From Roseateles toxinivorans (GTDB taxonomy: Bacteria; Pseudomonadota; Gammaproteobacteria; Burkholderiales; Burkholderiaceae_C): a stretch of DNA of 64,000 bases. The stretch spans positions 744,001-808,000 of the forward strand of contig NZ_SNXS01000003.1 of NCBI RefSeq assembly GCF_004362525.1, given 5' to 3'. Made by a program: the position numbers and the translations under genes. Positions 46,802 through 54,766 of the stretch are shown piece by piece. The notes beneath the pieces were generated by a model that saw only the letters and a program-made list of their open reading frames with translations, was not told the origin of the DNA and did not search any database. Position 1 is the first letter of the stretch. Every line of letters begins with the position of its first letter.

Positions 46802-46944
46802 TGTCTGACCGCAACCTCTACGGCCTGATCGAGTTGCTGCTGGTCTTTGGCGTGATCATGGTCTGGGCGATCTGGCAGTGGCTGGAGTGGCGGCGCTGGC
46901 GCAGCAAACGCAGCAAGTGCGACCAGGACGACCGTGAGCGCTGA
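46801..46944 (+). CDS. 47-aa single-span membrane peptide after hemA (orf47)
   Basis: The ATG shares its A with the hemA stop (TGATG), giving tight coupling. The product starts MSDRNLYGLIELLLVFGV, has one hydrophobic helix (about 8-28, ending in WAIWQWL), then a very basic tail (EWRRWRSKRSKCDQDD). The stop lies one base before the convergent bciA stop. The short length means prediction is less certain, but third-position GC and the exact coupling support it. Function unknown; the positive-inside rule predicts N-out/C-in topology. Confidence 0.65.
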   Translation: MSDRNLYGLIELLLVFGVIMVWAIWQWLEWRRWRSKRSKCDQDDRER

Positions 46945-46945
46945 T

Positions 46946-47938
46946 TCAAAACACCGCATGGTCCCCGCGCTCCGGCGCTGCTGCTGAACCGGCAGCCAGC
47001 CCGGCGTAGAAGGCCGTCAAGGTCTGTGTGCCGGTGGACGGCGTGGCCGCGGCGTCGTAGCGGCCGGTCGCGGTATCGAGCACCAGCATCGACTCGGTCG
47101 CGTAGTAGCGACCGATGCGGGCCAGCTCGGCCTTGTCGGCCAGTGAAGGCACCAGCCGCCCCAGGGTGGCCAGCACCGCGATGATCAGATCGAGCAGGGC
47201 CACCGGCACCTGGCGGAAACGCGGCTCGCGTCCAAGCACGGCAAACAGCAGCTCGCCCTGCTGGCGCGGCGTGATCGCCTCGCCGGGCCCGCCGATGGGC
47301 AGGATGCGGTTGCGGCGCTCGGGCAGGTGCAGGCAGTCGGCCAGATAGTCGCCCAGGTCGTCGTCGCTGATCGGCTTGCAGGCGGTCAGGCCGCCATCGC
47401 CGAACAGCATAAAGGGCTTGTTGCCGCGGGCCACCCGCTCGATCTGGCCCGACAGCGACTTGAAGAAGGCGGTGGGCCGCACTATGGAATAGTCCAGGCC
47501 GGACGCCACCAACTTCTGTTCGAAGGCCTGCTTGGCCTGCTGGAAGGCCAGGCGGGGCTTTTGCACGCAGATCGCCGAGAGCAGCACCATCTGCGTGACG
47601 CCCGCCTCTCGGGCCGCGGCCAGCGCATGGACATGTGCGTCGTGGTCGATGGCCCAGGCATCGCGAGGCGCGCCGGTGCGCGAGGCCAGGCAGGAGACGA
47701 GGGCATCGAAGTGCTCGCCGCGAAAGCCGTCGCGCCGCAGCGCCTCGGCGTCGGTCACCGCACCGAAGCGCAGCGTGGCGCCGGCCAGCAGCCGCTCGAT
47801 CTCGGCCTGCTTCAGCCGGCCGCCGACGCCGGCACGCGGGCGCACCCAGCACACGACCTCGTAGCCGCGCCGCAGCAGCGCGCGCAAGGTGGCCTGTCCG
47901 ATGGTGCCGGTGGCACCGAGCATGAACACGCGTGCCAT
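46946..47938 (-). CDS. bciA: Divinyl (proto)chlorophyllide 8-vinyl reductase, BciA type
   Basis: BciA uses NADPH to reduce the C8 vinyl group. It is 330 aa from ATG 47938. The NmrA-like Rossmann start is MARVFMLGATGTIGQATLRA (GXXGXXG at 8-14). LLSAICVQKPRLAFQQAK, the SIVRPTAFFKSLSGQIE stretch and FGDGGLTACKPISDDDL are family hallmarks. The ATG overlaps the crtC stop by one base. bciB is not seen. Confidence 0.93.
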   Translation of the reverse strand: MARVFMLGATGTIGQATLRALLRRGYEVVCWVRPRAGVGGRLKQAEIERLLAGATLRFGAVTDAEALRRDGFRGEHFDALVSCLASRTGAPRDAWAIDHDAHVHALAAAREAGVTQMVLLSAICVQKPRLAFQQAKQAFEQKLVASGLDYSIVRPTAFFKSLSGQIERVARGNKPFMLFGDGGLTACKPISDDDLGDYLADCLHLPERRNRILPIGGPGEAITPRQQGELLFAVLGREPRFRQVPVALLDLIIAVLATLGRLVPSLADKAELARIGRYYATESMLVLDTATGRYDAAATPSTGTQTLTAFYAGLAAGSAAAPERGDHAVF

Positions 47939-48912
47939 CAGCGAGCACCTGCCCGGCGGGGCATACGAAACGGCAGCATTGCCTGCACCAAGGGGCTGGC
48001 GAAGCGGCGCAGCGACAGGCTTTCGTGCACCGCCAGCCCGCCGTTCCCGTTGACCAGCAGCGAGCGGGCATAGAAGGGCCCGCTCTCCAGGGTGGCCGTG
48101 ACGCGGGGGGTGGCATCGGCTGGGGCGCGGCTGCTTCGCTGGATGCCCCAGGCGGTGGAGGGCAGCGGGCATGGCGGATCGGGCGCTAACGCGCGGCATT
48201 GCCCGTCTTTCTGCAGTTGCAGATCCATGGCAGAGTGTTGCCCGTCGAGCGTGCACAGGTCGTACAGCACGCGACACCGGCCATCGGGCTGGCGCTCGCG
48301 CGACCAGTGCCAGTGGTCGAAGTCGCGCTCCAGCGGGCGGCTGCCCTGGTTGCAGTCCAGATAGGCCTCGCCCTCCCAGCGCAGGGCCGGGGCCTGGAAG
48401 CTCACCGACACGCGGGCCAGGGGGCTGATCGCCTGCCAGATGTGGCGGCCGGCGCCATCCAGCTTGAAGGCCGGACCGGGCCGGGCACCGGGCTGCAGAT
48501 GGATGTGGCCGCGCAGGCGCTGCGGCCAGGGCACCGTCCATTCGTCGACGTCGATGTGCAGGCCGTCCGCCGCCCATCGCAGCTGGCTGGGGCCTATCGC
48601 CAGCCGGGTCGCGCTGCGCTGCAACTGGCCGGCGCCGCGCTCGGTCATCGCCCACAGGCGTTGGTAGCTCGCGGCGCCCGGTGCGCGGCGGTACAGCGAC
48701 AGGTTCAGCGCGCAGTGCTGCTCGGCCGGCACCTTGGCGCCGCCATGGCGGCGCCGCGCCATCGCATAGTAGGGGGAGAACACGCTGCCGACGAAGGCAA
48801 TGGCGGTCAGCGCGTAGGCGCTGCCATCGGCCTGCGCATCGCTCAGCGCATCGACATACCACCAGGCATAGCCACCGGCTGCCAGCGGCGTGTCGAACGC
48901 AGTGCCGCGCAG
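47938..48912 (-). CDS. crtC: Carotenoid 1,2-hydratase (hydroxyneurosporene synthase), start uncertain
   Basis: CrtC hydrates the 1,2 double bond of neurosporene or lycopene. About 324 aa; homology begins at FDTPLAAGGYAWWYVDALSD and continues through FVGSVFSPYYAMARRR and the mid-domain YLDCNQGSRPLERDFDHWHW to a C-terminal LLVNGNGGLAVHESLSLRRF. There is no ATG, GTG or TTG in frame near the expected start. The nearest in-frame initiator-like codon is CTG 48912. The frame is open to an ATG at 49254 but would run 410 nt inside crtD. Rare start, recoding or a sequence error are all possible. Confidence 0.88.
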   Translation of the reverse strand: MRGTAFDTPLAAGGYAWWYVDALSDAQADGSAYALTAIAFVGSVFSPYYAMARRRHGGAKVPAEQHCALNLSLYRRAPGAASYQRLWAMTERGAGQLQRSATRLAIGPSQLRWAADGLHIDVDEWTVPWPQRLRGHIHLQPGARPGPAFKLDGAGRHIWQAISPLARVSVSFQAPALRWEGEAYLDCNQGSRPLERDFDHWHWSRERQPDGRCRVLYDLCTLDGQHSAMDLQLQKDGQCRALAPDPPCPLPSTAWGIQRSSRAPADATPRVTATLESGPFYARSLLVNGNGGLAVHESLSLRRFASPLVQAMLPFRMPRRAGAR

Positions 48913-50423
48913 ATCTGCTCGGCCGCCAACTGGCCCGACAAGGCCGCCATCGGCAGGCCCGGCCCCGGGTGCACCGAGCCCCCAGCCAGATACAGGCCCG
49001 GCACCCGCGTCGTGCTGGCCGGGCGCTGGAAGCTCGCGCGCCAGCCCCGGCTCGCCTGGCCGTACAGCGCCCCGCCGGTGGCCGGGAAGCGCCGGGCGAA
49101 GTCCTGCGGCGAGGTTCGCTGTAGCGGGTGCACGCTGGGGCTGATCTTCAGCCCGGCTTGCGTCAGGCGGGCAAACATCTGCGCTTGGCATAGCAACAGC
49201 TCCTCTTCGGTCAGCGGGCGGGCGTCGGCGGTGGCGGGGGCGTTGACCAGGCACATCAGCCGTTCGGCCTGGCCGCTGTGGCGTGGCATGGGGTCACCCG
49301 TGCGGTCCTGGGCGCAGACATAGACGCTGGGCGCGGCCGGCAGCCGGCCCGCAGCGATGTCGGCGAACTCCCGGCGGTAGCCCTCGTCGGCCGGGTCGCT
49401 GAAGAACACGTTGTGGTGCGACAGCGGGAAGCCGCCCACCTCGGCCTGCAGATGCCAGGTCACGGCGGACAGCGAGCGCCGTGCCGACGTCAGCGGCCGG
49501 CCCCCCATTGCCTGTCGCAACGGCTGGCCCAGCAGGCCCTGCCGCAGGGCATCGACATCGCCGTTGAACAGTACCGCATCGGCCTGCAGCGGCGCGTCCT
49601 GGTCCAGCGCCACGCCACAGACGCGGCCCTGGCGCAGCAGGATCTCCCGCGCCTCCCGGCCATAGCTGATCTGTACCCCTTGCCGCTGGCACAGCGCCGC
49701 CAGCGACTGGGCCAGCCGGTGCATGCCGCCCTCGATTTGCCACACCGCCTCGCGCTCCACATGGGCCACCAGCATCAAGGTGGCCGGGGCGTCGAATGGT
49801 GAAGAACCGCAGTAGGTGGCATAGCGGCCGAACAGCTGGCGCAGCCGCGGATCAGGGAAATAGCGGCCCAGCTCCTGCCACAGGGTGCGAAACGGCGAGA
49901 TGCGGGCCAGCTGCGGCAGCCGGCTCATGCCCACGCGCCAGGCCAGCGACCAGGGCGTGGGCCGCTGGCTGCGCAGAAAGGGCTGCTCAAGCGTGTCGTA
50001 GATCTCTTTCGCCCGCTCGCAGAAGGCGAGGTAGCGCTGGCCTTGAGCCGGGCCGGCGAAGTCGGCCATCGCGGTGACGCTGGCCTCCAAGTCCGCCAGC
50101 AGGTCCAGCCGCTCCTCGGGGCCCCAGGCATGGCGTGCGAGCACGGCGCAGGGCCGCAGGCTCAGCTGCTCGTCCAGCGATTGGCCCAGGCGCTCGAACA
50201 GCGCGTCGAACACCCAGCGCATCGTCAGCACCGTCGGCCCGGCGTCAAGCAGGCTCGGGCCAACGGCCAACTGGCTCAGCTTGCCGCCCGGCTGCTGACC
50301 GCGCTCGATCACGCGCACGTCCAGGCCCTGCCGGGCCAGCAGGGCGGCGGCCGCCAGGCCCCCGACACCCGCGCCGATCACGACCACGCGCGGGCTTCTC
50401 AAACTTGTTGTGGACAGGCTCAT
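48843..50423 (-). CDS. crtD: Hydroxyneurosporene dehydrogenase / 3,4-desaturase
   Basis: CrtD introduces the C3,4 double bond after CrtC. The 526-aa CrtI-family protein has VVVIGAGVGGLAAAALLARQ (13-32), the CrtD-like GPSLLDAGPTVLTMRWVF segment and the C-terminal FAD contact LYLAGGSVHPGPGLPMAALS. Assigned CrtD rather than CrtI because of its pairing with crtC and the PTPWSLAWRV/ATYCGSSPFDAPATL pattern. Its 3' end overlaps crtC by about 70 nt. It is divergent from crtE across two PpsR boxes. Confidence 0.93.
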   Translation of the reverse strand: MSLSTTSLRSPRVVVIGAGVGGLAAAALLARQGLDVRVIERGQQPGGKLSQLAVGPSLLDAGPTVLTMRWVFDALFERLGQSLDEQLSLRPCAVLARHAWGPEERLDLLADLEASVTAMADFAGPAQGQRYLAFCERAKEIYDTLEQPFLRSQRPTPWSLAWRVGMSRLPQLARISPFRTLWQELGRYFPDPRLRQLFGRYATYCGSSPFDAPATLMLVAHVEREAVWQIEGGMHRLAQSLAALCQRQGVQISYGREAREILLRQGRVCGVALDQDAPLQADAVLFNGDVDALRQGLLGQPLRQAMGGRPLTSARRSLSAVTWHLQAEVGGFPLSHHNVFFSDPADEGYRREFADIAAGRLPAAPSVYVCAQDRTGDPMPRHSGQAERLMCLVNAPATADARPLTEEELLLCQAQMFARLTQAGLKISPSVHPLQRTSPQDFARRFPATGGALYGQASRGWRASFQRPASTTRVPGLYLAGGSVHPGPGLPMAALSGQLAAEQICAALRSTRRWQPVAMPGGMSMR

Positions 50424-50441
50424 TGACGCACCGCGATCAAG

Positions 50442-50485
50442 TGTCTATGCTGAAGTACATAGCTAAATGTAAATCAAGAGTGACA
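50442..50485. promoter_or_regulatory. Two perfect PpsR/CrtJ boxes, 8 bp apart, between crtD and crtE
   Basis: Box 1 is TGT-ctatgctgaagt-ACA (50442-50459) and box 2 is TGT-aaatcaagagtg-ACA (50468-50485). The 8-bp gap is the classical spacing for cooperative CrtJ binding at Rhodobacter bchC. A possible crtE promoter is TTGACG (50423-50428), 17 bp, TATGCT (50446-50451), so box 1 covers the -10. Confidence 0.85.
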
Positions 50486-50551
50486 CCGGCGTCGCGGGCT
50501 TTTCTGCCGACAGCGATTAAAAGCCGGACCGCTCGCCCAGCAAAGGCCCCT

Positions 50552-51445
50552 ATGCCGACCCAGCACCGTATCGAGCGCGCCCTTCAACTCGGCCTGCAGG
50601 CCAGCCGGCAGACGGGTCATCCGCCCCGGCTGGCGGCGGCGATGCAGCATGCGGTATTCCCGGGCGGTGCGCGGATCCGGCCCAAGCTGGTGCTGGCCGT
50701 GGCCCTGGCCTGCGGGGAGGACGACACCGAGCTGACCGATGCGGTGGCGGCGGCGATCGAGCTCTTGCATTGCGCCTCGCTGGTGCATGACGACCTGCCC
50801 TGTTTCGACGATGCCGCCACGCGACGCGGCCTGCCTTCGGTGCAGCGCGCCTTCGGCGAGCGGCTGGCGGTGCTGGCCGGCGATGCGCTGATCGTCGCCG
50901 CCTTCCAGTGCCTGGCGCTGGGCACGCGCCGGCATCTGTCGCGGCTGCCGGGCCTGATGCAGACCGTCTGCCAGGGCGTGGGCATGCCGATGGGCATCGT
51001 CGCCGGGCAGGCCTGGGAGTGCGAGCCCCAGGTCGCGCTGCGCGACTACCAGCAGGCCAAGACCGGTGCGCTGTTTGCCGCCGCGACGATGGCCGGCGCC
51101 CAGGCCGCCGGCGCCGAGGGCCTGGATTGGCGCGCCCTGGGCGAGCAGATGGGTCAGGCCTACCAGGTGGCCGACGACATCCGCGACGTCGCCTTCGATG
51201 CCGCGCTGCTCGGCAAGCCGGTCGGGCAGGACCTGGCACTGGGCCGCCCCAGCATGGCGCGGGAGCTGGGTCTGGAGGGCGCGCTGGCCGAGTTCCACCG
51301 CCTGATCGAGCTGACGCTGGCGATCGTGCCGGTCTGCCCGGGGGCGGCGCGCTTTCGCCAGCTGATACGGCTGGAGGCCGACCGGCTGGTGCCGCAGAAG
51401 CTGATGGCCGAACGCCTGGCCGAGCGCCTGGCGGCAGCGGCCTGA
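50552..51445 (+). CDS. crtE: Geranylgeranyl diphosphate synthase
   Basis: CrtE makes the C20 precursor of carotenoids and of the bacteriochlorophyll tail. It is 297 aa from ATG 50552 with AAAGG upstream; the upstream ATG at 50450 lies within the operator. The two Asp-rich motifs are DDLPCFDD (80-87) and DDIRD (208-212). It is followed by crtF after 34 nt. Confidence 0.95.
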   Translation: MPTQHRIERALQLGLQASRQTGHPPRLAAAMQHAVFPGGARIRPKLVLAVALACGEDDTELTDAVAAAIELLHCASLVHDDLPCFDDAATRRGLPSVQRAFGERLAVLAGDALIVAAFQCLALGTRRHLSRLPGLMQTVCQGVGMPMGIVAGQAWECEPQVALRDYQQAKTGALFAAATMAGAQAAGAEGLDWRALGEQMGQAYQVADDIRDVAFDAALLGKPVGQDLALGRPSMARELGLEGALAEFHRLIELTLAIVPVCPGAARFRQLIRLEADRLVPQKLMAERLAERLAAAA

Positions 51446-51479
51446 GCCAGGCAGACGACAGCAAGAAAGCAGGCAGACC

Positions 51480-52634
51480 ATGCACCACGCCCGACCCCTC
51501 GATGCCAGCGCCACGACGCATTGGAGCGATGCGGCCTGGGCACTTCGCGACCGCCTGCTGACGAGCCCGCAGTTCCGCCGCTGGGCCGAGGGCTTTGCCC
51601 CGGCACGTTGGGTGGCGCGGCGGCGTGCGGCCCAGCTGTTCGATCTGCTCGCCGGCTTTGTCTATTCACAGGTTCTGCTGGTCTGCGTGCGCGTGCGCCT
51701 GCTGGAGTTGCTGGCGGAGCAGGGCCCGCAGAGCCTCCAGGCCCTGGCGCAGCAGCTGGCCCTGCCGCTGCCGGCCGCTGAGCGACTGGTGCGAGCCGCC
51801 GTGGCGTTGCGGCTGCTGGAGGCGCGGCCGCTGCGCCGCTATGGCCTCGGTGTGCTGGGCGCGCCGATGGTCGGCAACAGCGGACTGGCGGCGATGGTCG
51901 AGCACCACGAGGCGCTGTACCGCGATCTGACCGACCCGGTGGCGCTGCTGCGCCGCCCGGACGGCGGCGGCGCGCTGGCCGATTTCTGGCCCTATGCCGG
52001 CGCCGTCGAACCGGGTGCGCTGGAGGCCCAGGACGTGGCCGCCTATTCCAGCCTGATGGCCGTCTCGCAGCCCCTGGTGGCCGAGCAGGTGCTGCAGGCC
52101 TATCCGATGCGCCAGCACCGCCGGTTGCTGGATGTCGGCGGCGGCGAGGGTGTGTTCGCCTGCGCCGCGGCCCGCCAGGCGCCCCAACTGGAGGTGCAGG
52201 TGTTCGACCTGCCCAGCGTGGTCGAGCGAGCGCATGAGCGCTTCCGGCGCGCCGGCGTCGCGCAGCGCTGCAGCGTGCAGGGCGGCGACTTTCTGAGCGA
52301 CGAATTGCCGGGGGGGGCCGACCTGGTGTCGCTGCTGCGCGTCGTGCATGACCACGACGACGAGCGGGTGTTCAGGCTGCTGGCGGCGGTGCGCCGCGCG
52401 CTGCCGGTGGGCGGCCGCCTGCTGCTGGCCGAACCGATGGCCGAGACCTCGGGCGCCGAGGCCATGGGCGACGCCTATTTCGGCTTCTATCTGCTGGCCA
52501 TGGGTCGGGGCCAGGCGCGCAGCGAGGCCCGGCTGCGCGAGATGTTGCAGGCCAGCGGCTTTGCCCAGGTACGCCGGCTCAAGACCCGCATGCCCCTGCA
52601 GACCAGCGTGCTGTTGGCGACCGCCGGTGAGTGA
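51480..52634 (+). CDS. crtF: Hydroxyneurosporene O-methyltransferase
   Basis: CrtF methylates the 1-hydroxy group to give methoxy-carotenoids of the spheroidene or spirilloxanthin series. The 384-aa protein has an N-terminal dimerisation/winged-helix part (about 55-130) and a SAM domain with LLDVGGGEGVFACAAARQ (about 214-231). HDHDDERVF and EPMAETSGAEAMGDAYFGFY match plant-type and CrtF methyltransferases. It lies just upstream of the bchC promoter. Confidence 0.94.
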   Translation: MHHARPLDASATTHWSDAAWALRDRLLTSPQFRRWAEGFAPARWVARRRAAQLFDLLAGFVYSQVLLVCVRVRLLELLAEQGPQSLQALAQQLALPLPAAERLVRAAVALRLLEARPLRRYGLGVLGAPMVGNSGLAAMVEHHEALYRDLTDPVALLRRPDGGGALADFWPYAGAVEPGALEAQDVAAYSSLMAVSQPLVAEQVLQAYPMRQHRRLLDVGGGEGVFACAAARQAPQLEVQVFDLPSVVERAHERFRRAGVAQRCSVQGGDFLSDELPGGADLVSLLRVVHDHDDERVFRLLAAVRRALPVGGRLLLAEPMAETSGAEAMGDAYFGFYLLAMGRGQARSEARLREMLQASGFAQVRRLKTRMPLQTSVLLATAGE

Positions 52635-52666
52635 CCCAGCGGTCCGAGCCCCTGGGTAAACCATTG

Positions 52667-52710
52667 TGTAAATCTATGTTGACGTTTGCACATGTAGGTT
52701 TAAGATTACA
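52667..52710. promoter_or_regulatory. Paired PpsR/CrtJ boxes and predicted promoter of bchC
   Basis: Box 1 is TGT-aaatctatgttg-ACG (52667-52684, one mismatch) and box 2 is TGT-aggtttaagatt-ACA (52693-52710, perfect), 8 bp apart. A sigma-70-like TTGACG (52679-52684), 16 bp, TAAGAT (52701-52706) is embedded so that box 1 covers -35 and box 2 covers -10. The layout mirrors the Rhodobacter bchC operator. Confidence 0.85.
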
Positions 52711-52783
52711 TCATGCAAGCGCCTGACCACTGCCCCCACCGCACCGCCGGCGCCGCCACCGGCCCGGACCTGGAGAACCAGCG

Positions 52784-53737
52784 ATGAACACCCTGGCTGT
52801 TGTGATTGATAGACCGGAGCATCTGCAGCTGAGTCATCTGCACCTGCCGGCGGTCGAGCCCGAGGATGTGATCGTCGAGGTCGAATGGAGTGGCATCAGC
52901 ACCGGCACCGAGCGGCTGATCTGGACCGGCACCATGCCCATGTTCCCCGGCATGGGCTATCCACTGGTGCCGGGCTATGAGGCGGTTGGCCGGGTGATCT
53001 CGGCTGGCGCGGGCAGCAGCCGGCGCCTGGGCCAGCGGGTGTTTGTGCCCGGGGCGCGCTGCTTCGGCGAGGTCAAGGGCCTGTTCGGCGGCTCGGCCTC
53101 GCGCCTGGTGGTGCCTGGTGCCAAGGTGGTGCCGGTGGACGAAAAGCTCGGCGCGCAGGCCGTGCTGCTGGCGCTGGCGGCCACCGCCTATCACAGCGTG
53201 GCCGGCGGCGGCCAGGCCCAGCCCTTCACGCCGCCCGATCTGATCGTCGGCCACGGTGTGCTGGGTCGTCTGCTGGCACGGATGAATGTGGCGGCCGGCA
53301 TCACCGACTTCACCGTCTGGGAGACCAACCCCAAGCGTGCGGAGGGCGGCGTCGGCTACACGGTTGTACATCCGGACGACGACAAGCGCCGCGACTACAA
53401 GGCCATCTACGACGTCAGCGGCGACTCGGCCCTGCTCGACAGCCTGATCGCCCGGCTGGCCCCCGGCGGCGAGGTGGTGCTGGCGGGCTTCTATGCCAAG
53501 CCGCTGTCGCTGAATTTCGCGCCGGCCTTCATGCGCGAGGCGCGCATCCGCGTGGCCGCCGAATGGAAGCGCCCGGACATGCTGGCGGTGAACGCGCTGC
53601 TGGCCGACGGTCGGCTGTCGCTCGACGGCCTGCTCACTCACAGCGAGCCGGCCGAGAAGGCGGGCCTTGCCTACCAGCAGGCATTCACCGATGCCGGCTG
53701 CCTGAAGATGGTTTTGGACTGGAGACACCACGCATGA
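52784..53737 (+). CDS. bchC: 3-hydroxyethyl bacteriochlorophyllide a dehydrogenase
   Basis: BchC oxidises the C3 hydroxyethyl to acetyl, completing the bacteriochlorophyll a ring pattern. The 317-aa protein is of the medium-chain dehydrogenase fold with GTERLIWTGTMPMFPGMGYP, split at about 41-60, and VGHGVLGRLLARM as cofactor site. GGAG precedes ATG. It heads bchCXYZ-puf, and its stop overlaps bchX (ATGA). It is controlled by the paired boxes 74 nt upstream. Confidence 0.96.
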   Translation: MNTLAVVIDRPEHLQLSHLHLPAVEPEDVIVEVEWSGISTGTERLIWTGTMPMFPGMGYPLVPGYEAVGRVISAGAGSSRRLGQRVFVPGARCFGEVKGLFGGSASRLVVPGAKVVPVDEKLGAQAVLLALAATAYHSVAGGGQAQPFTPPDLIVGHGVLGRLLARMNVAAGITDFTVWETNPKRAEGGVGYTVVHPDDDKRRDYKAIYDVSGDSALLDSLIARLAPGGEVVLAGFYAKPLSLNFAPAFMREARIRVAAEWKRPDMLAVNALLADGRLSLDGLLTHSEPAEKAGLAYQQAFTDAGCLKMVLDWRHHA

Positions 53738-54762
53738 GCACCTCAAGCATCCCGGCCGTCGCGACCGTGCATTTCCAGCCCAGGTCCGCGCAGCAGGAGG
53801 CGTTGCGCGCCGAGGCCGCCATCGAGCCCGATGCGGTGGCCACCGGCCCGGTCACCAAGACCACGCAAATCATCGCCATCTACGGCAAGGGTGGCATAGG
53901 CAAGAGCTTTACCCTGGCCAATCTCAGCTACATGATGGCCCAGCAGGGCAAGAAGGTCCTGCTGATCGGCTGCGACCCGAAGAGCGACACCACCAGCCTG
54001 CTGTTCGGCGGCAAGGCCTGCCCGACCATCATCGAGACCAGCTCCAGGAAGAAGCTGGCCGGCGAGGCGGTCGCCATCGGCGACGTCTGCTTCAAGCGCG
54101 ACGGCGTCTACGCGATGGAACTGGGCGGCCCCGAGGTCGGTCGCGGCTGCGGGGGCCGGGGCATCATCCACGGCTTCGAGACGCTGGAAAAACTCGGCTT
54201 CCACGACTGGGGCTTCGACTACGTGCTGCTCGACTTCCTGGGCGACGTGGTCTGTGGCGGCTTCGGCCTGCCGATCGCGCGCGACATGTGCCAGAAGGTC
54301 ATCGTCGTCGGCAGCAACGATCTGCAGTCGCTGTACGTGGCCAACAATGTCTGCAGTGCGGTCGAGTACTTCCGCAAGCTCGGCGGCAATGTCGGGGTGG
54401 CCGGCATGGTGGTCAACAAGGATGACGGCACCGGCGAGGCTGCGGCGTTTGCGGCTGCGGCCGGCATCCCGGTGCTGGCGGCGATTCCGGCCAACGAAGA
54501 CATCCGGCGCAAGAGCGCCAGCTACGAAATCATCGGCCGGCCCGGCACGCAGTGGGCCTCGCTGTTCGAGACGCTGGCCACCAATGTCGGCGAGGCGCCA
54601 CCGGTGCGGCCGCGGCCGATGACGCAGGACGCGCTGCTGGGACTGTTCTCGGCCGAGGTCACCGGGCGCGACTTCAAGATGGAGCCGGCGACGATCTTCG
54701 ACATGGTGGGCAAGAACGATGTCGTCAAGCCCACCCTCGAAGTCATCTACGACGCGGCCTGA
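53734..54762 (+). CDS. bchX: Chlorophyllide reductase iron protein BchX
   Basis: BchX is the NifH-like ATPase that feeds BchYZ, which reduces chlorin ring B to a bacteriochlorin. The 342-aa protein has P-loop [10 protein letters not shown] (50-59) and cluster ligands C139 (GRGCGGRG) and C174 (DVVCGGFG). An N-terminal extension of ~40 residues distinguishes it from BchL. It is coupled to bchC (ATGA) and 4 nt before bchY. Confidence 0.97.
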   Translation: MSTSSIPAVATVHFQPRSAQQEALRAEAAIEPDAVATGPVTKTTQIIAIYGKGGIGKSFTLANLSYMMAQQGKKVLLIGCDPKSDTTSLLFGGKACPTIIETSSRKKLAGEAVAIGDVCFKRDGVYAMELGGPEVGRGCGGRGIIHGFETLEKLGFHDWGFDYVLLDFLGDVVCGGFGLPIARDMCQKVIVVGSNDLQSLYVANNVCSAVEYFRKLGGNVGVAGMVVNKDDGTGEAAAFAAAAGIPVLAAIPANEDIRRKSASYEIIGRPGTQWASLFETLATNVGEAPPVRPRPMTQDALLGLFSAEVTGRDFKMEPATIFDMVGKNDVVKPTLEVIYDAA

Positions 54763-54766
54763 AGCG

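Noticed and set aside
48912-49254. N-terminal extension of crtC to ATG 49254
   Set aside because: Runs out of frame within crtD and is not similar to CrtC.
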